From Lachnospiraceae bacterium (GTDB lineage Bacteria > Bacillota > Clostridia > Lachnospirales > Lachnospiraceae): a stretch of 64,000 nt of DNA. How positions within the stretch are numbered: position 1 is the stretch's first letter; every line of letters starts with the position of its first letter. The stretch is from contig CABJBM010000025.1 of assembly GCA_902363835.1 (NCBI GenBank), positions 25,650-89,649 on the forward strand. Reading direction: 5' to 3'. Positions 36,096 through 46,011 of the stretch are shown here, piece by piece. The notes under the pieces were generated by a model that was given only the letters and a program-made list of their open reading frames with translations, was not told the DNA's origin and ran no database searches. The position numbers and the translations under genes were made by a program.

Positions 36096-37838
36096 TTATA
36101 TCATCTTATCCACCATAGCCATAACAGCCTCTCCCAGCTTTGCAGATTTCTCATCCGCATCCGCCATGGAAGCACCCTTAATGCCATAGTAAAATTTGAT
36201 CTTCGGTTCTGTTCCGGAAGGTCTTACGCACAGCCATGCATCTTCCGTCAGATCATAATACAGAACGTCAGACTGGGGCAGTCCTGTGGGTTTGATTTCC
36301 CCGGTGCTCATATACTTAACAGTGTCAAGCTTATAATCCCTGGCAGAAAGGACTTTATATCCGCCAACTGACCTTGGAGTATCATTTCGCATGGTCTCCA
36401 TGATCGCCCGGATCTTTTCCTGGCCTTCAATGCCTTTTAAGCCGATGGATTTTACTGCATCCTTATAATAGCCGTATTTCTCATACATGGCAGTCATGGC
36501 ATCCCATAGGGTCATTCCTTTTGTCTTATAATAAGCTGCAGCCTCACACAAAGCCACCGTTGCAGAGATGGCATCTTTATCACGGGCATAAGTTCCGATC
36601 AGACAGCCATAGCTTTCTTCTAAGCCAAACATATAGGTTCCATGTCCGGTGGCCTCTTCCTTTAAAATCTGCTGGCCAATGTATTTAAAGCCGGTCAGGA
36701 CCTCAATGAGCTCACAGCCATAAGCCCTGGCCACCGCATCCACCAGATTGGTGGTAACAATGGATTTGATTACCTGTCCATCTGCGGGGATCTCTCCTCT
36801 TTCCTTCTTCTGACTTAATACATACTCACACAGAAGAGAACCTGACATGTTGCCGGTCAATGGGATGTATTCTCCGGATTTCTCATCCTTTACATACACC
36901 CCAAGACGGTCAGCATCCGGGTCCGTTGCCAGAACCAGGTCCGCATCCTTTTCCCTTGCAAGGGCAAGGCCCAGTTCAAAGGCCTCTTCGGCCTCCGGGT
37001 TGGGATAGCTGACCGTTGGGAAGTCACCATCCGGCAGTTCCTGCTGAGGAACCACATACACATGAGTAAATCCGATTTCTTTTAAGGCTCTTCTTGCGGG
37101 AAGATTGCCTGTACCATGGAGAGGAGTATAGACAATTTTAATATCATTCTGCATCTGGTCGATGGCATGCTGATTCACTACCTGGGCCTTTACATGGGCA
37201 ATGTATTTGTCATCCAGAGCAGCTCCGATGATTTCATATTTGCCCGATTCCTTTGCGGCTTCCACAGTAGTGGTTTTAACCGTGGAAATATCCGTGATAT
37301 TTAAAACCTCTGCTGTCACCCCTTTGTCATGAGGCGGAGTGAACTGGGCGCCATCCTCCCAGTATACCTTGTATCCGTTATATTCCGGAGGGTTATGGCT
37401 GGCCGTGATGTTAATGCCCGCGATACAGCCTAATTCCCTTACAGCAAAAGAAAGCTCCGGCGTAGGGCGCAGAGATTCGAATTTATATGCCTTGATTCCA
37501 TTGGCAGCCAGCGTAAGCGCTGCTTCCTCTGCAAACTCCGGAGACATATGTCTGGAATCGTATGCAATAGCCACACCTTTATCGGCTCCGCCCTGGCTTA
37601 TGATGTAATTTGCAAGCCCCTGGGTCGCTTTTCTAACTACATAAATATTCATCCGGTTAATACCGGCGCCAATAATTCCCCTTAAGCCAGCGGTGCCAAA
37701 TTCCAGGTCCTGATAGAAGCGCTCTTTAATCTCATTTTCATCATCTGCGATCCTCCGGAGCTCTTCCTTTGTCGCCTCATCAAAATATGGATTTAAAAGC
37801 CATTCCTCATAAATACTCCTGTAATCTTTCATAAGCAT
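36096..37838 (-). CDS. pgcA: Phospho-sugar mutase (phosphoglucomutase/phosphomannomutase)
   Basis: 580 residues. Active-site serine loop 'ITASHNPPEYNGYKV' (S about 146), metal loop 'ATDPDADRLGV' (about 305), sugar loop 'FGLEESYGC' (about 408) and phosphate loop 'RPSGTEPKIKFY' (about 540). Interconverts glucose-6-phosphate and glucose-1-phosphate, feeding UDP-glucose for the EPS pathway. Single gene, start ambiguous between two ATGs 6 bp apart; AGGAG fits the first. Confidence 0.93.
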   Translation of the reverse strand: MLMKDYRSIYEEWLLNPYFDEATKEELRRIADDENEIKERFYQDLEFGTAGLRGIIGAGINRMNIYVVRKATQGLANYIISQGGADKGVAIAYDSRHMSPEFAEEAALTLAANGIKAYKFESLRPTPELSFAVRELGCIAGINITASHNPPEYNGYKVYWEDGAQFTPPHDKGVTAEVLNITDISTVKTTTVEAAKESGKYEIIGAALDDKYIAHVKAQVVNQHAIDQMQNDIKIVYTPLHGTGNLPARRALKEIGFTHVYVVPQQELPDGDFPTVSYPNPEAEEAFELGLALAREKDADLVLATDPDADRLGVYVKDEKSGEYIPLTGNMSGSLLCEYVLSQKKERGEIPADGQVIKSIVTTNLVDAVARAYGCELIEVLTGFKYIGQQILKEEATGHGTYMFGLEESYGCLIGTYARDKDAISATVALCEAAAYYKTKGMTLWDAMTAMYEKYGYYKDAVKSIGLKGIEGQEKIRAIMETMRNDTPRSVGGYKVLSARDYKLDTVKYMSTGEIKPTGLPQSDVLYYDLTEDAWLCVRPSGTEPKIKFYYGIKGASMADADEKSAKLGEAVMAMVDKMI

Positions 37839-37910
37839 AATACTCCTTTCTCTCCATTTCTGTTATGGCTATTATAAATCATAACAGGGTAAAAGAAAAG
37901 CGTATTTCCA

Positions 37911-38894
37911 TTATTTTATTCGTGACAGGAAAAGATTCCGCATGGGCTGCTGAATCTCCAAATCCTTAAGCTTTTCAATATTCCGTGCGGGAATCCAGGC
38001 CTTATTGGCGTTATAATAAAAGTTGATCTGCTTCCAGTATTTTTCAGGATATAGAAACAAATAGTAAAGGCATATCCTGTCTGCATCCGAAAGAGAGAGA
38101 ATCTTTGTATAGGTTTCCAGCATGGCCATACCCAGCTTTAAATTCCAGTCATGCTTTTCCATGGCCTTTCTCATAAAGTGGTATAAATCCTCCATCTGCA
38201 TTCCCTTGTGCATGCGGTTGAATTCCACAATGGCAACATCGTGAAAGCACATGAGGATGTGGTGCTGGTTTAAGTCTCCGTGACACAGATATTCCTCACT
38301 GTCTCCCCGGTTTTCATAAAAGCCTGCCATCCCTTTACAGGCTTCCATGGCCTGTTCGAAAAATATGTCGTAATTCCCCATAACGCACAGTTCAAACTCA
38401 GACTTTTTCCTTTTATTCCGAATGAATGCGCGGGCCCGCACCAGTTCCCTGTTATGGCGTTCCATTTCCTCAGCCGGTTGCTGCACCAGAATGGATCCCA
38501 GATTCCATTCCTCTTTAAACTCGATCCGCCGCAGCACTTTATGTAAAGAAGCAATTTGTTCGATGGCACATAATACCTCTTTGCTATCCTTCAAATTACA
38601 TTCCCGGTCCGCATACCAGTCTTTTACAATCCACCGGGTTCCATCCTCGGCACTGGAGAGGAGTTCACCATCTTTATTCCTGACGTAACGATCTACGTTT
38701 AAATGACAGGCTTCTTTCATCTGTGAAAATACCTGATCCTCAAATTCCAGGCGCTTTAAGGTTCCTTTATATTCCCGAAGCAGTTTAAGCCCCTGGTTCG
38801 TTTCACACAGCCAGGCGCCCCGGCCGCGTTTCACATCCAGAATTTCAAGCTCATACTGCGAAAGCACCTCTGTGTATTTCTCGTTCACAACCAC
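37911..38894 (-). CDS. CotS/YutH-like spore-coat kinase-fold protein
   Basis: 327 residues of the CotS family. It has an APH/choline-kinase fold with a possible catalytic loop 'LCHGDLNQHHIL' (about 220-232) and 'VAIVEFNRMHKG' (DFG position replaced by EFN). These proteins are associated with the spore coat; kinase activity is uncertain because the usual Asp is changed. The family is typical of spore formers. N-terminal half shows 'GLKLLREYKG' nucleotide-lysine region. Confidence 0.82.
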   Translation of the reverse strand: MVVNEKYTEVLSQYELEILDVKRGRGAWLCETNQGLKLLREYKGTLKRLEFEDQVFSQMKEACHLNVDRYVRNKDGELLSSAEDGTRWIVKDWYADRECNLKDSKEVLCAIEQIASLHKVLRRIEFKEEWNLGSILVQQPAEEMERHNRELVRARAFIRNKRKKSEFELCVMGNYDIFFEQAMEACKGMAGFYENRGDSEEYLCHGDLNQHHILMCFHDVAIVEFNRMHKGMQMEDLYHFMRKAMEKHDWNLKLGMAMLETYTKILSLSDADRICLYYLFLYPEKYWKQINFYYNANKAWIPARNIEKLKDLEIQQPMRNLFLSRIK

Positions 38895-38981
38895 CCCTCC
38901 AACTCTTAGCTCATCAGCTACTTCTAGGGTATGAAGAGGTGGAAAAAAATATGCAAAATCCGGCGGAAAGTTATACGTGCC

Positions 38982-40202
38982 TTAGGCCTGTTCCTTTAAT
39001 AAATGTTCTGCTGATTTCATCAAATATTCCCTGTTATTGCATTCTGGCTGCTTAAGGACCAGCTGGAATAAGTGGTCTAACACTGCCCCCATCTCAGGCC
39101 CCGGCTTCATGCCTGCATCCATCAGCTCCCGGCCGGTAACGGCCATGTCCTTTAAGCGGATGCAATCTCCTGCCAATAAGATTTCCTCTGAATATTTCTC
39201 CACCGTTTTTAACCTGGTCAAATGGGATTCAGGGCAGAATACCTTCTGAAAACACAGAAGATCCTGAAAAAGTTCCGGGGAAAGGCCGCTCATAACCTGG
39301 CGGATGGCCGGCTTATCTGCCGGGATCTCTGTTTTCCACAGGCTTACCAGGGTTTTTGTCTGATGAATGGTGTCATTGTCCAGCTTAAGCTCCTTAAGGA
39401 TCCGAACCCCATTCCCAGGCTCTTCCAGCCTTAAAAAACCGGACCAGCGCATGTGCTTTTTTGAGGGCAGCCAGGCTATTTTTTCCGCTTCCCGAAGCCG
39501 CCTTCCTGCATCTTCAAAATATTGGGAAATATAAGGTGCAATCCCATTATCATACACATATTTAAGCCTCTCCGGATGATCGGAAAGGAGGAGCTTTGTA
39601 AGCTCCACCTGTATCCGTTCCTTGCTGACCTTTGCCATGCTGGGAGCAATAACAGAAATTGCCGCCCTTGTCTCTTCTTCCATGTCAAAGCCCAGCTGTG
39701 CGGAAAAACGGATGGCCCTTAAGATTCTTAAGGCATCCTCGGTAAACCGGTCCACAGCGTTTCCCACACAGCGGATGATCCGGCCCTCTAAATCCTTTAC
39801 CCCGTCAAAGGCATCTACCAGGCCTTCCCGGTCGCTGTAAGCCATGGCATTGATGGTAAAATCCCGGCGCTTCAAATCCTCCAGTAAGCTTCCCGTAAAT
39901 TCCACGGATCTGGGATGACGTCCATCCTCATACTCTCCGTCTATGCGGTAGGTGGTCACCTCATATCCTTCATGTTCAATGAGCACTGTAACCGTGCCAT
40001 GCTGGATTCCCGTATCCACCGTTCTTTTAAAAATTTCCTTTACCTGTTCCGGCTTTGCCGAGGTGGTGATATCCCAGTCTTCCGGCATCCGGCCCAGGAG
40101 GCTGTCTCTTACACAGCCTCCCACCACATAAGCTTCAAAGCCGTTGGTATTCAGTTGTTCAATGATACTTTTTGCCGCTTCCGGAACCTGAATCTTTATC
40201 AC
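38982..40202 (-). CDS. cca: CCA-adding tRNA nucleotidyltransferase
   Basis: 406 residues. Class II polymerase-beta superfamily head: 'VGGCVRDSLLGRMPEDWDITTSA' (GG..R and DxD; about 27-50), 'RRDFTINAMAYS' (about 113-124), 'RRxxxA'-type 'DALRILRAIRFSAQLGF' (about 155-172). Adds or repairs the CCA end of tRNAs. 34 bp after the prolyl-tRNA synthetase gene, so both may be read together. A few extra C-terminal residues relative to Bacillus. Confidence 0.94.
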   Translation of the reverse strand: MIKIQVPEAAKSIIEQLNTNGFEAYVVGGCVRDSLLGRMPEDWDITTSAKPEQVKEIFKRTVDTGIQHGTVTVLIEHEGYEVTTYRIDGEYEDGRHPRSVEFTGSLLEDLKRRDFTINAMAYSDREGLVDAFDGVKDLEGRIIRCVGNAVDRFTEDALRILRAIRFSAQLGFDMEEETRAAISVIAPSMAKVSKERIQVELTKLLLSDHPERLKYVYDNGIAPYISQYFEDAGRRLREAEKIAWLPSKKHMRWSGFLRLEEPGNGVRILKELKLDNDTIHQTKTLVSLWKTEIPADKPAIRQVMSGLSPELFQDLLCFQKVFCPESHLTRLKTVEKYSEEILLAGDCIRLKDMAVTGRELMDAGMKPGPEMGAVLDHLFQLVLKQPECNNREYLMKSAEHLLKEQA

Positions 40203-40236
40203 TCTTTTACCTCCTGGTTTTCTTATCCTGCCGGTA

Positions 40237-41670
40237 TTAATATGCCCTGCCCCAGTAAACCATTTTTACTGCGGGCTTTCCGCAGCATACGCAGGTATCG
40301 GACAGTTTTTCCTGCTTAAATGGCATGCAGCGGGATGTTGCCCCTGTAATCTCCTTGATCTTATCCTCGCATTCCTGAGAGCCGCACCACATGGCCTTTA
40401 CAAAGCCCGGCTTTTCCTCCACAGTCTTAACAAAGGTATCCATATCTGTTGCCTCATAGGTGTGAACATCCCGATGGAGCCTTGCCCGTTCCAGCATATC
40501 CATTTGAATGGTTTCCAGAAGCTCTCCTACTTTTGTGTTTAACTGGTCTAAGGATACTGTGATCTTTTCATGGGTGTCACGGCGTACCAAAACCGCCTGG
40601 TTTTCTGAAATATCTCTGGGACCGATTTCCACGCGGACCGGAATACCGCGCATTTCTGATTCACTGAACTTCCAGCCGGGACTCTTATCGGAATCATCCA
40701 CTTTTACCTTATAATTAGAAAGAACCTGCTTTAATTCATAGGCCTTTTCAAGAACGCCCTCTTTCTGCTGCTGAACCGGAACAATGACCACCTGAACGGG
40801 AGCGATTCTGGGAGGAAGTACAAGGCCGTTGTCATCGCCATGGACCATGATGATACCGCCAATAAGCCTGGTACTCAGTCCCCATGAGGTCTGATGGACA
40901 TACTGGAGTTTATTTTCCTTATCGGAATACTGGATATCAAAAGCTTCTGCAAATCCGCTTCCAAAATTGTGGCTGGTTCCTGATTGAAGTGCTTTTCCAT
41001 CGTGCATCAGGGCCTCAATGGTATAGGTTGCCTCTGCTCCGGCAAACTTTTCCTTATCAGTTTTCTGTCCCCGGATAACAGGCACTGCAAGGACTTCTTC
41101 ACAAAAATCTGCATATAAATTAAGCATCTGCTCTGTCCGCGCTTCAGCCTCTTCAGCCGTTGCATGGGCTGTGTGGCCCTCCTGCCATAAAAACTCTCTG
41201 GAACGCAAAAACGGTCTTGTGGTTTTTTCCCAGCGTACCACGGAACACCACTGGTTATAAAGCTTTGGTAAGTCCCTGTAGGACTGGATTTCTCTGGAAT
41301 AAAAATCACAGAACAGGGTTTCGGAAGTAGGTCTGACACAAAGCCTTTCCTGCAGCGGCTCTAAGCCGCCATGGGTCACCCAGGCAACCTCAGGTGCGAA
41401 TCCCTCTACATGGTCCTTTTCCTTTTGAAGAAGACTCTCCGGAATAAACATGGGCATATAAACATTTTCCACCCCTACTTCCTTAAACCTTCTGTCAAGC
41501 TCACTCTGAATGTTTTCCCAGATGGCATATCCTGCCGGCTTGATAACCATGCAGCCTTTTACACTGGAATAATCGATTAATTCCGCTTTCTTTACTACGT
41601 CTGTGTACCACTGGGCGAAATCCACCTCCATGGATGTGATCGCTTCTACTAATTTCTTGTCCTTTGCCAT
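40237..41670 (-). CDS. proS: Prolyl-tRNA synthetase, type 3 (eukaryote/archaea-like)
   Basis: 477 residues from the ATG preceded by GGAGAGGAG; a longer frame continues 105 bp upstream but those codons fall in the leader. Class II motifs: '[11 protein letters not shown]' (motif 2-type), '[22 protein letters not shown]' and '[20 protein letters not shown]'. It lacks the insertion domain of bacterial ProRS and ends in '[12 protein letters not shown]' with four cysteines nearby (zinc-like) and a C-terminal tyrosine, both hallmarks of the eukaryotic-type enzyme. The preceding leader is a T-box. Confidence 0.93.
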   Translation of the reverse strand: MAKDKKLVEAITSMEVDFAQWYTDVVKKAELIDYSSVKGCMVIKPAGYAIWENIQSELDRRFKEVGVENVYMPMFIPESLLQKEKDHVEGFAPEVAWVTHGGLEPLQERLCVRPTSETLFCDFYSREIQSYRDLPKLYNQWCSVVRWEKTTRPFLRSREFLWQEGHTAHATAEEAEARTEQMLNLYADFCEEVLAVPVIRGQKTDKEKFAGAEATYTIEALMHDGKALQSGTSHNFGSGFAEAFDIQYSDKENKLQYVHQTSWGLSTRLIGGIIMVHGDDNGLVLPPRIAPVQVVIVPVQQQKEGVLEKAYELKQVLSNYKVKVDDSDKSPGWKFSESEMRGIPVRVEIGPRDISENQAVLVRRDTHEKITVSLDQLNTKVGELLETIQMDMLERARLHRDVHTYEATDMDTFVKTVEEKPGFVKAMWCGSQECEDKIKEITGATSRCMPFKQEKLSDTCVCCGKPAVKMVYWGRAY

Positions 41671-41834
41671 AACAAGTTCTCCTCTCCTATTTATCACCCA
41701 AGCTTTTGGGGCATAATGGCATTCTCTTTTTCCCTGCCCATAAATTTGAGGCATAATGACATTCCTGCAAGGCATCTCTTCATCCTACCCCTATTTTGGG
41801 AGCACAGGAGGATATTTGCAGAATGGGCGCTTTC

Positions 41835-42098
41835 ATAAAATCAAAAAGAGCCATCCGTTCCCTTAAAAAAGGGACCGAACAGCTCGGCGGTGCCACCCAA
41901 ATTAGCCATAGGAAATTCCATGACTCACTTTTCCTATCCCATAACGCAGGAAATGCGCTGCAGTTTGCTGCAGGACTCCGAGGGAGGTTAGGTTATGAGA
42001 GGTATAAAGGTCTTTCAGCATACGGCCTTCTCTCTGGGATACATCATCACTTATTAGTCCTCTTCAACGTCTTATTTCTTCATTATGAAAAAGATTGT
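41835..42098 (-). promoter_or_regulatory. T-box riboswitch leader of proS
   Basis: On the minus strand the T-box sequence AATTTGGGTGGCACCGC lies at about 41886-41902. It is followed by the terminator GGTCCCTT/AAGGGAAC and then GGCTCTTTTTG, while a long stem I region precedes it (to about 42090). The promoter is TTGACA-17-TAAAAT (42134-42106). T-boxes sense uncharged tRNA through a specifier codon and pair it with the GGUGG bulge, so proS should be induced when tRNA-Pro is uncharged. Confidence 0.88.
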
Positions 42099-42105
42099 AT
42101 GGTTG

Positions 42106-42134
42106 ATTTTACGTTATTTGCAAATGTTTGTCAA
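42106..42134 (-). promoter_or_regulatory. Promoter of the proS leader
   Basis: Minus strand TTGACA at 42134-42129, 17-bp spacer, TAAAAT at 42111-42106. Confidence 0.75.
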
Positions 42135-42202
42135 GTGGGTCCGGCCTGTCTGCCCAAGTATTTCTTACAGTTCCCCCAGCCAGGCTGCAACAAATACCGG
42201 TT

Positions 42203-43306
42203 TCACTCCTCCGGATCAACGGTTTCCTTTCCGTCGTAACAACACCAGCCCTCATACACCTCTACAATATCTTCTACAATCAATAAGCCGATGGGTCCAA
42301 GAATAAATCCCAGAAGTCCGAAAAGCTGAAGGCCTACATACATGGAAGCAAGGGTTTCTAGAGGTGTAAGCCCAACCTTTCCTCCCATGATTTTAGCTTC
42401 CATGACTTCCCTTAAAAAATAACAGATAATGTAAATAACTACCAGTCCGATTCCATACTTCCAGTTTTTATTGATCATGGAGAAAAGGGCCCAGGGAATG
42501 AACACAGTTCCGGTTCCAAAAATCGGAAGCGCATCCAAAAGCCCGATCCCGATCCCGAATAAAATAAAATAGGGATTGCCCAGAAAAAACAACCCTGTGG
42601 AACACACGATCATGGTAAACATCATAATAGCCGCCTGGGTCTTTAACCAGGCGCTTCCCACCGTGGCAAGCCGCCTTCCCAGCATGGCATATTCAAACCG
42701 GAACATGGAATTATCCCGCCTTTCCCTGATGTCATCCATTTCCTGAAGAGACAGTACCGTGGCAATAAGTAATATGATGATGATCACTGTTGCCTGGACT
42801 ATCCATTTCACGATGGTCATGGAATTCACCATGAGGAAGGGCATGATCCTGCTTTTTATGGCGGTCTGGCCTCCTAGGATAATATCTCGTACCACCTCTA
42901 CCATATACCCGTCAGGCAGCTTTAAAAACCGTTCTGCAAAGAAGCAGTTATCCATAAGCCACTGGTTCATGCCTTCCAGGATCATCGGCAGGTTCTGAAG
43001 CAAAAGTCTGGCTTCCATGAACAGCTTTCTTCCTCCCACATAAAGAAGAATCCCAAAGGCAATCATAAAAATGATGATCTCTACTCCCCCGATGGCTGCC
43101 AGAGGAATGGAAATCACCCTTCCCTTTATGATGAAGCGGGTTTTTTTCTCAATCCAAAGGGCGGTCGGCCGAAGGGAGAGAGCAAATACGTATGCAATCA
43201 AAAAGGGAATCACAAGGGGCAGCAGATAGCGAAAACATAAATACACTGCCCCTGTAACTCCCAATATTAATAATGTTTTCTTCAGTTTCCTGCTCGGTTT
43301 CACCAT
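42203..43306 (-). CDS. AI-2E family transporter-like permease
   Basis: 367 residues from the ATG with AGGTGA; a GTG 42 bp earlier is an alternative. Eight membrane helices in the AI-2E/PerM pattern: two at the N-terminus (about 12-55), one near 65-90, a soluble stretch (about 95-180), then four or five C-terminal helices with 'GIGIGLLDALPIFGTGTVFIPWA' (family signature) and 'GPIGLLIVEDIVEV'. Family members include autoinducer-2 exporters and sporulation protein YtvI; substrate unknown here. Confidence 0.86.
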   Translation of the reverse strand: MVKPSRKLKKTLLILGVTGAVYLCFRYLLPLVIPFLIAYVFALSLRPTALWIEKKTRFIIKGRVISIPLAAIGGVEIIIFMIAFGILLYVGGRKLFMEARLLLQNLPMILEGMNQWLMDNCFFAERFLKLPDGYMVEVVRDIILGGQTAIKSRIMPFLMVNSMTIVKWIVQATVIIIILLIATVLSLQEMDDIRERRDNSMFRFEYAMLGRRLATVGSAWLKTQAAIMMFTMIVCSTGLFFLGNPYFILFGIGIGLLDALPIFGTGTVFIPWALFSMINKNWKYGIGLVVIYIICYFLREVMEAKIMGGKVGLTPLETLASMYVGLQLFGLLGFILGPIGLLIVEDIVEVYEGWCCYDGKETVDPEE

Positions 43307-43406
43307 GGACTCACCTGTTTCTGATTTGTACTTCTTTTGTACAATCACTATTATGAGCCATATGGGTTAAAAATATGCGAAATACGTTTAGTAAAAAATT
43401 CCTTCT

Positions 43407-44108
43407 TTATACCATTTCCGGCAATGGAAACATTTCAAAGATTTCTCCCTTGGGTTTTGCAGAAAACGTCAGTTTTTTCTTTGTAGTTGGATGGGAAAAG
43501 GAAAGACTGTAAGCAAACAAGGCCACATTACCGCCGTCAATTCCCTTTTGAAAACGGGGATTATACTTCCGGTCGCCCCATAGGGGTGTGCCGCGGCCTG
43601 CCATCTGCACCCGGATCTGGTGATGGCGTCCGGTTTTTAAAGTGATCTTTACAAGGCTGCATTCCTCATTCCCTATGTTCCGGTTATCCACAACCTGATA
43701 ATGAAGTTCTGCCAGTTTTGCACCTTTTATCCCCTTATCCACAATTTTAGAACAATTGTTTTTTCCGTCCTTCCACAAATAATCCACGCATGCTCCAAAG
43801 TTGTCCACAGGTTTTCCACAAACTACGGCATAATAGATTTTCTCCATTTGATGCTGGGAAACCTGCCTGCTTAAAGACTCTGCGGATTCCTTTGTCTTTG
43901 CATACACCATGACGCCTCCCACCGGCTTATCCAGCCTGTGGATAACTCCCACATATGGCTCCCCTGATTTTGGGGATAAACTGTTGATATGTTTCTTAAC
44001 TTCACTGACCATATCAGGTTCAAAGGATCTTGCGGATTGGGATTCCATTCCTACCGGCTTTTCCGCTACCAGGATCTCTTTGTCTTCGTATAATATGTTA
44101 AGCTCCAT
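43407..44108 (-). CDS. RluA-family pseudouridine synthase
   Basis: 233 residues. Catalytic motif 'VIHRLDKPVGGVMVYAKT' (Asp in HRLD, about 57-60), 'KIYYAVVCG' and 'LKTGRHHQIRVQMA' (about 156-169). Lacks an S4 domain. Modifies rRNA or tRNA; the exact uridine cannot be deduced. Ends 9 bp before the nitroreductase and shares its direction. Confidence 0.9.
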   Translation of the reverse strand: MELNILYEDKEILVAEKPVGMESQSARSFEPDMVSEVKKHINSLSPKSGEPYVGVIHRLDKPVGGVMVYAKTKESAESLSRQVSQHQMEKIYYAVVCGKPVDNFGACVDYLWKDGKNNCSKIVDKGIKGAKLAELHYQVVDNRNIGNEECSLVKITLKTGRHHQIRVQMAGRGTPLWGDRKYNPRFQKGIDGGNVALFAYSLSFSHPTTKKKLTFSAKPKGEIFEMFPLPEMV

Positions 44109-44117
44109 GCCTTTTCT

Positions 44118-44855
44118 TTACTCCTCTTTCTTCCATGCCGCTGTCATGACCTCTACGGACCGGCTCATTTCGGCGCTGAAATCAGAATTCCATTTGCGCT
44201 TGCAAAAAGCTTTTACCCACCGCTGGAAATCCTCTTCCCTGCCCGGGGCATTTTTAAGCTCAAGAGTAAATTCTTCAGGGCTTAAACGGCGGTAGGTATT
44301 CTCAAACACAACAGCCTCAGGTCTGAGCCGTTCCGGCTTCTTTCTGTCCATCTGCTGCTTCGTGGGATACCCAAAGACCACCATTGCCGCCGGAACCGCA
44401 TACTTAGGAAGGTCAAACAAATCCTTATGTGTCTCATACTGCTCTATAATGTCCCCGATGTAGCAGGAACCAATGCCAAGGGATTCAGCGGCCACAACCG
44501 CATTCTGAGCGGCAATCAGCGCATCATCGCAGGCCAGCATAAGATCTCCCAGGCCGGGTTTGCGGACCTCTTCTTCATAATGGCAGAACAGCTCATACCA
44601 CCTTTGATAATCCGCCACAAAAACCAGCACTAAGGGGGCCTTTCCTATAAAGGGCTGGTTGTCACAGGTCACTGATAAGGTTTCCTTCAGCTTCTGGTCC
44701 GTTACGTCAATGATGGAATACAATGTCATATTCCCGGCAGTGGGGGCCTGCAGGGCCGCATTTATAATGGCCGCCTTTTTCTCCTGCTCAATGGGCCGAT
44801 CCTCGTATACCCGGACGGATTTTCTTTCCATAAGTTCTTTTATCGTCTGATTCAT
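44118..44855 (-). CDS. Nitroreductase family flavoprotein
   Basis: 245 residues. FMN-binding opening 'ELMERKSVRVYEDRPIEQEKKAAI', 'AALQAPTAGNMTLYSIIDVTD' and 'AAESLGIGSCYIGDII' are typical of NfsA/FRP-like oxidoreductases. NAD(P)H-dependent reduction of nitro groups or quinones; natural substrate unknown. The C-terminal extension of about 45 residues (after 'RLSPEEFTLEL') is not part of the core fold. Confidence 0.88.
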   Translation of the reverse strand: MNQTIKELMERKSVRVYEDRPIEQEKKAAIINAALQAPTAGNMTLYSIIDVTDQKLKETLSVTCDNQPFIGKAPLVLVFVADYQRWYELFCHYEEEVRKPGLGDLMLACDDALIAAQNAVVAAESLGIGSCYIGDIIEQYETHKDLFDLPKYAVPAAMVVFGYPTKQQMDRKKPERLRPEAVVFENTYRRLSPEEFTLELKNAPGREEDFQRWVKAFCKRKWNSDFSAEMSRSVEVMTAAWKKEE

Positions 44856-44960
44856 AGAGCGGTCATACCTTCCTTTTCTTAAACTTTGCTTTATCTATCC
44901 ATTATATTTTATTGTTTGGATTATGCAAACCCTTTTTCCATTTTATATTTTAAAAAACTG

Positions 44961-44989
44961 TTGCATTTTTTCCATTTAAAGTGTATAGT
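44961..44989 (+). promoter_or_regulatory. Promoter of the hemolysin III-like gene
   Basis: TTGCAT, 17-bp spacer, TATAGT. It lies about 70 bp before the start codon of the next plus-strand gene. Confidence 0.65.
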
Positions 44990-45059
44990 AAATAAAAATA
45001 CAATACATAGTATTAATTACTACATTACAAGCTTTAAGTTTCTACAAGGAGGATTTCTC

Positions 45060-45707
45060 ATGAAAATTAAAATCAAAGATCCGGTCAGCGCCATCACTCA
45101 TTTCATCGCCATGATACTGGCACTCATTGCCGCAATACCGCTGCTCATTAAGGCTTCTTCCGACGGAAGGCTTCATCTGGTCACTTTAACGGTCTTTATT
45201 ATCAGCATGGTCTTTCTTTACGCAGCCAGCACCATTTACCATACTCTTGACATCTCGCCAAAAGTCAACCGGCTGCTGAAAAAAGTAGATCACATGATGA
45301 TCTTCATTCTCATTGCAGGAACCTACACTCCGATTTGCCTGATCGTTCTGGGCGATAAGACCGGTTGGAGCCTGATGGCGCTGGTATGGGGAATCGCCCT
45401 CTCAGGGATCCTCATCAAAGCCTGCTTTATCATGTGCCCCAAATGGTTTTCTTCCTGCCTTTACATTGCCATGGGCTGGGTATGTGTTCTGGCATTTACA
45501 AAGATCATGGATGCCCTTTCTCCTGCCGGGTTTCTATGGCTGTTGGCCGGAGGCATCATCTACACTGTGGGCGGCATCATCTATGCCCTGAAGCTTCCTC
45601 TTTTTAACGCCAAACACAAAAGCTTCGGATCCCATGAGATTTTCCATCTTTTTGTCATGGGAGGAAGTTTGTGCCATTATATTTTGATGTATCATTTTGT
45701 TGCATAG
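45060..45707 (+). CDS. Hemolysin III/YqfA (PAQR-like) membrane protein
   Basis: 215 residues from the ATG with AAGGAGG 7 bp upstream; a longer frame without a site is rejected. Seven membrane helices with 'ASTIYHTLD', 'DHMMIFILIAGTYTP' and C-terminal 'FGSHEIFHLFVMGGSLCHY' (H-x-x-x-H metal site). Bacterial members of the PAQR/HlyIII family; role in membrane homeostasis inferred, hemolytic activity not shown. Confidence 0.9.
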   Translation: MKIKIKDPVSAITHFIAMILALIAAIPLLIKASSDGRLHLVTLTVFIISMVFLYAASTIYHTLDISPKVNRLLKKVDHMMIFILIAGTYTPICLIVLGDKTGWSLMALVWGIALSGILIKACFIMCPKWFSSCLYIAMGWVCVLAFTKIMDALSPAGFLWLLAGGIIYTVGGIIYALKLPLFNAKHKSFGSHEIFHLFVMGGSLCHYILMYHFVA

Positions 45708-45713
45708 AACAGG

Positions 45714-45755
45714 AAAAACCGTCACTCCCGCATTGCCTGCGGCTTGACGGTTTTT
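45714..45755 (+). terminator. Bidirectional terminator
   Basis: AAAAACCGTCA pairs with TGACGGTTTTT; T-runs on both strands serve this gene and the convergent GIY-YIG gene. Confidence 0.85.
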
Positions 45756-45756
45756 C

Positions 45757-46011
45757 TCATCCATTCTCTCCCATGAGTTTTAGCTTGTCCTTCCTGGAAA
45801 GCTTTTTAATGGCAGCCTCCCGGCGCATGGCTTCTTCCTTTGTGGAAAACTCTTCCCAGTAGGCTAAGGCAACAGGCCTGCGGGTTTTTGTGTATTTGGC
45901 TCCTTTTCCCTGGTTATGGGCTTTTAAACGGTTCTCCAAATGGTTTGTCCATCCACAGTACAGAGTATTATCTGCACATTTTAAAATATAGGTGTAATTC
46001 ATGTTCTTCAT
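45757..46011 (-). CDS. GIY-YIG domain protein (UPF0213/YhbQ-like)
   Basis: 84 residues, nearly all one GIY-YIG nuclease domain: 'YTYILKCADNTLYCGWTNHLENRL' (GIY at YIL.. and YCG), Arg in 'RLKAHNQGKGAKYT' and catalytic-type Glu in 'EEFSTKEEAMRREAAIK'. YhbQ-type proteins are small; their function (DNA damage or nucleic acid cleavage) is not settled. No partner gene. Confidence 0.88.
   Translation of the reverse strand: MKNMNYTYILKCADNTLYCGWTNHLENRLKAHNQGKGAKYTKTRRPVALAYWEEFSTKEEAMRREAAIKKLSRKDKLKLMGENG

Noticed and set aside
41671..41775. 35 extra N-terminal residues of prolyl-tRNA synthetase
   Set aside because: The extension falls in the leader after the T-box terminator, lacks a ribosome-binding site, and the family starts at MAKDKK.
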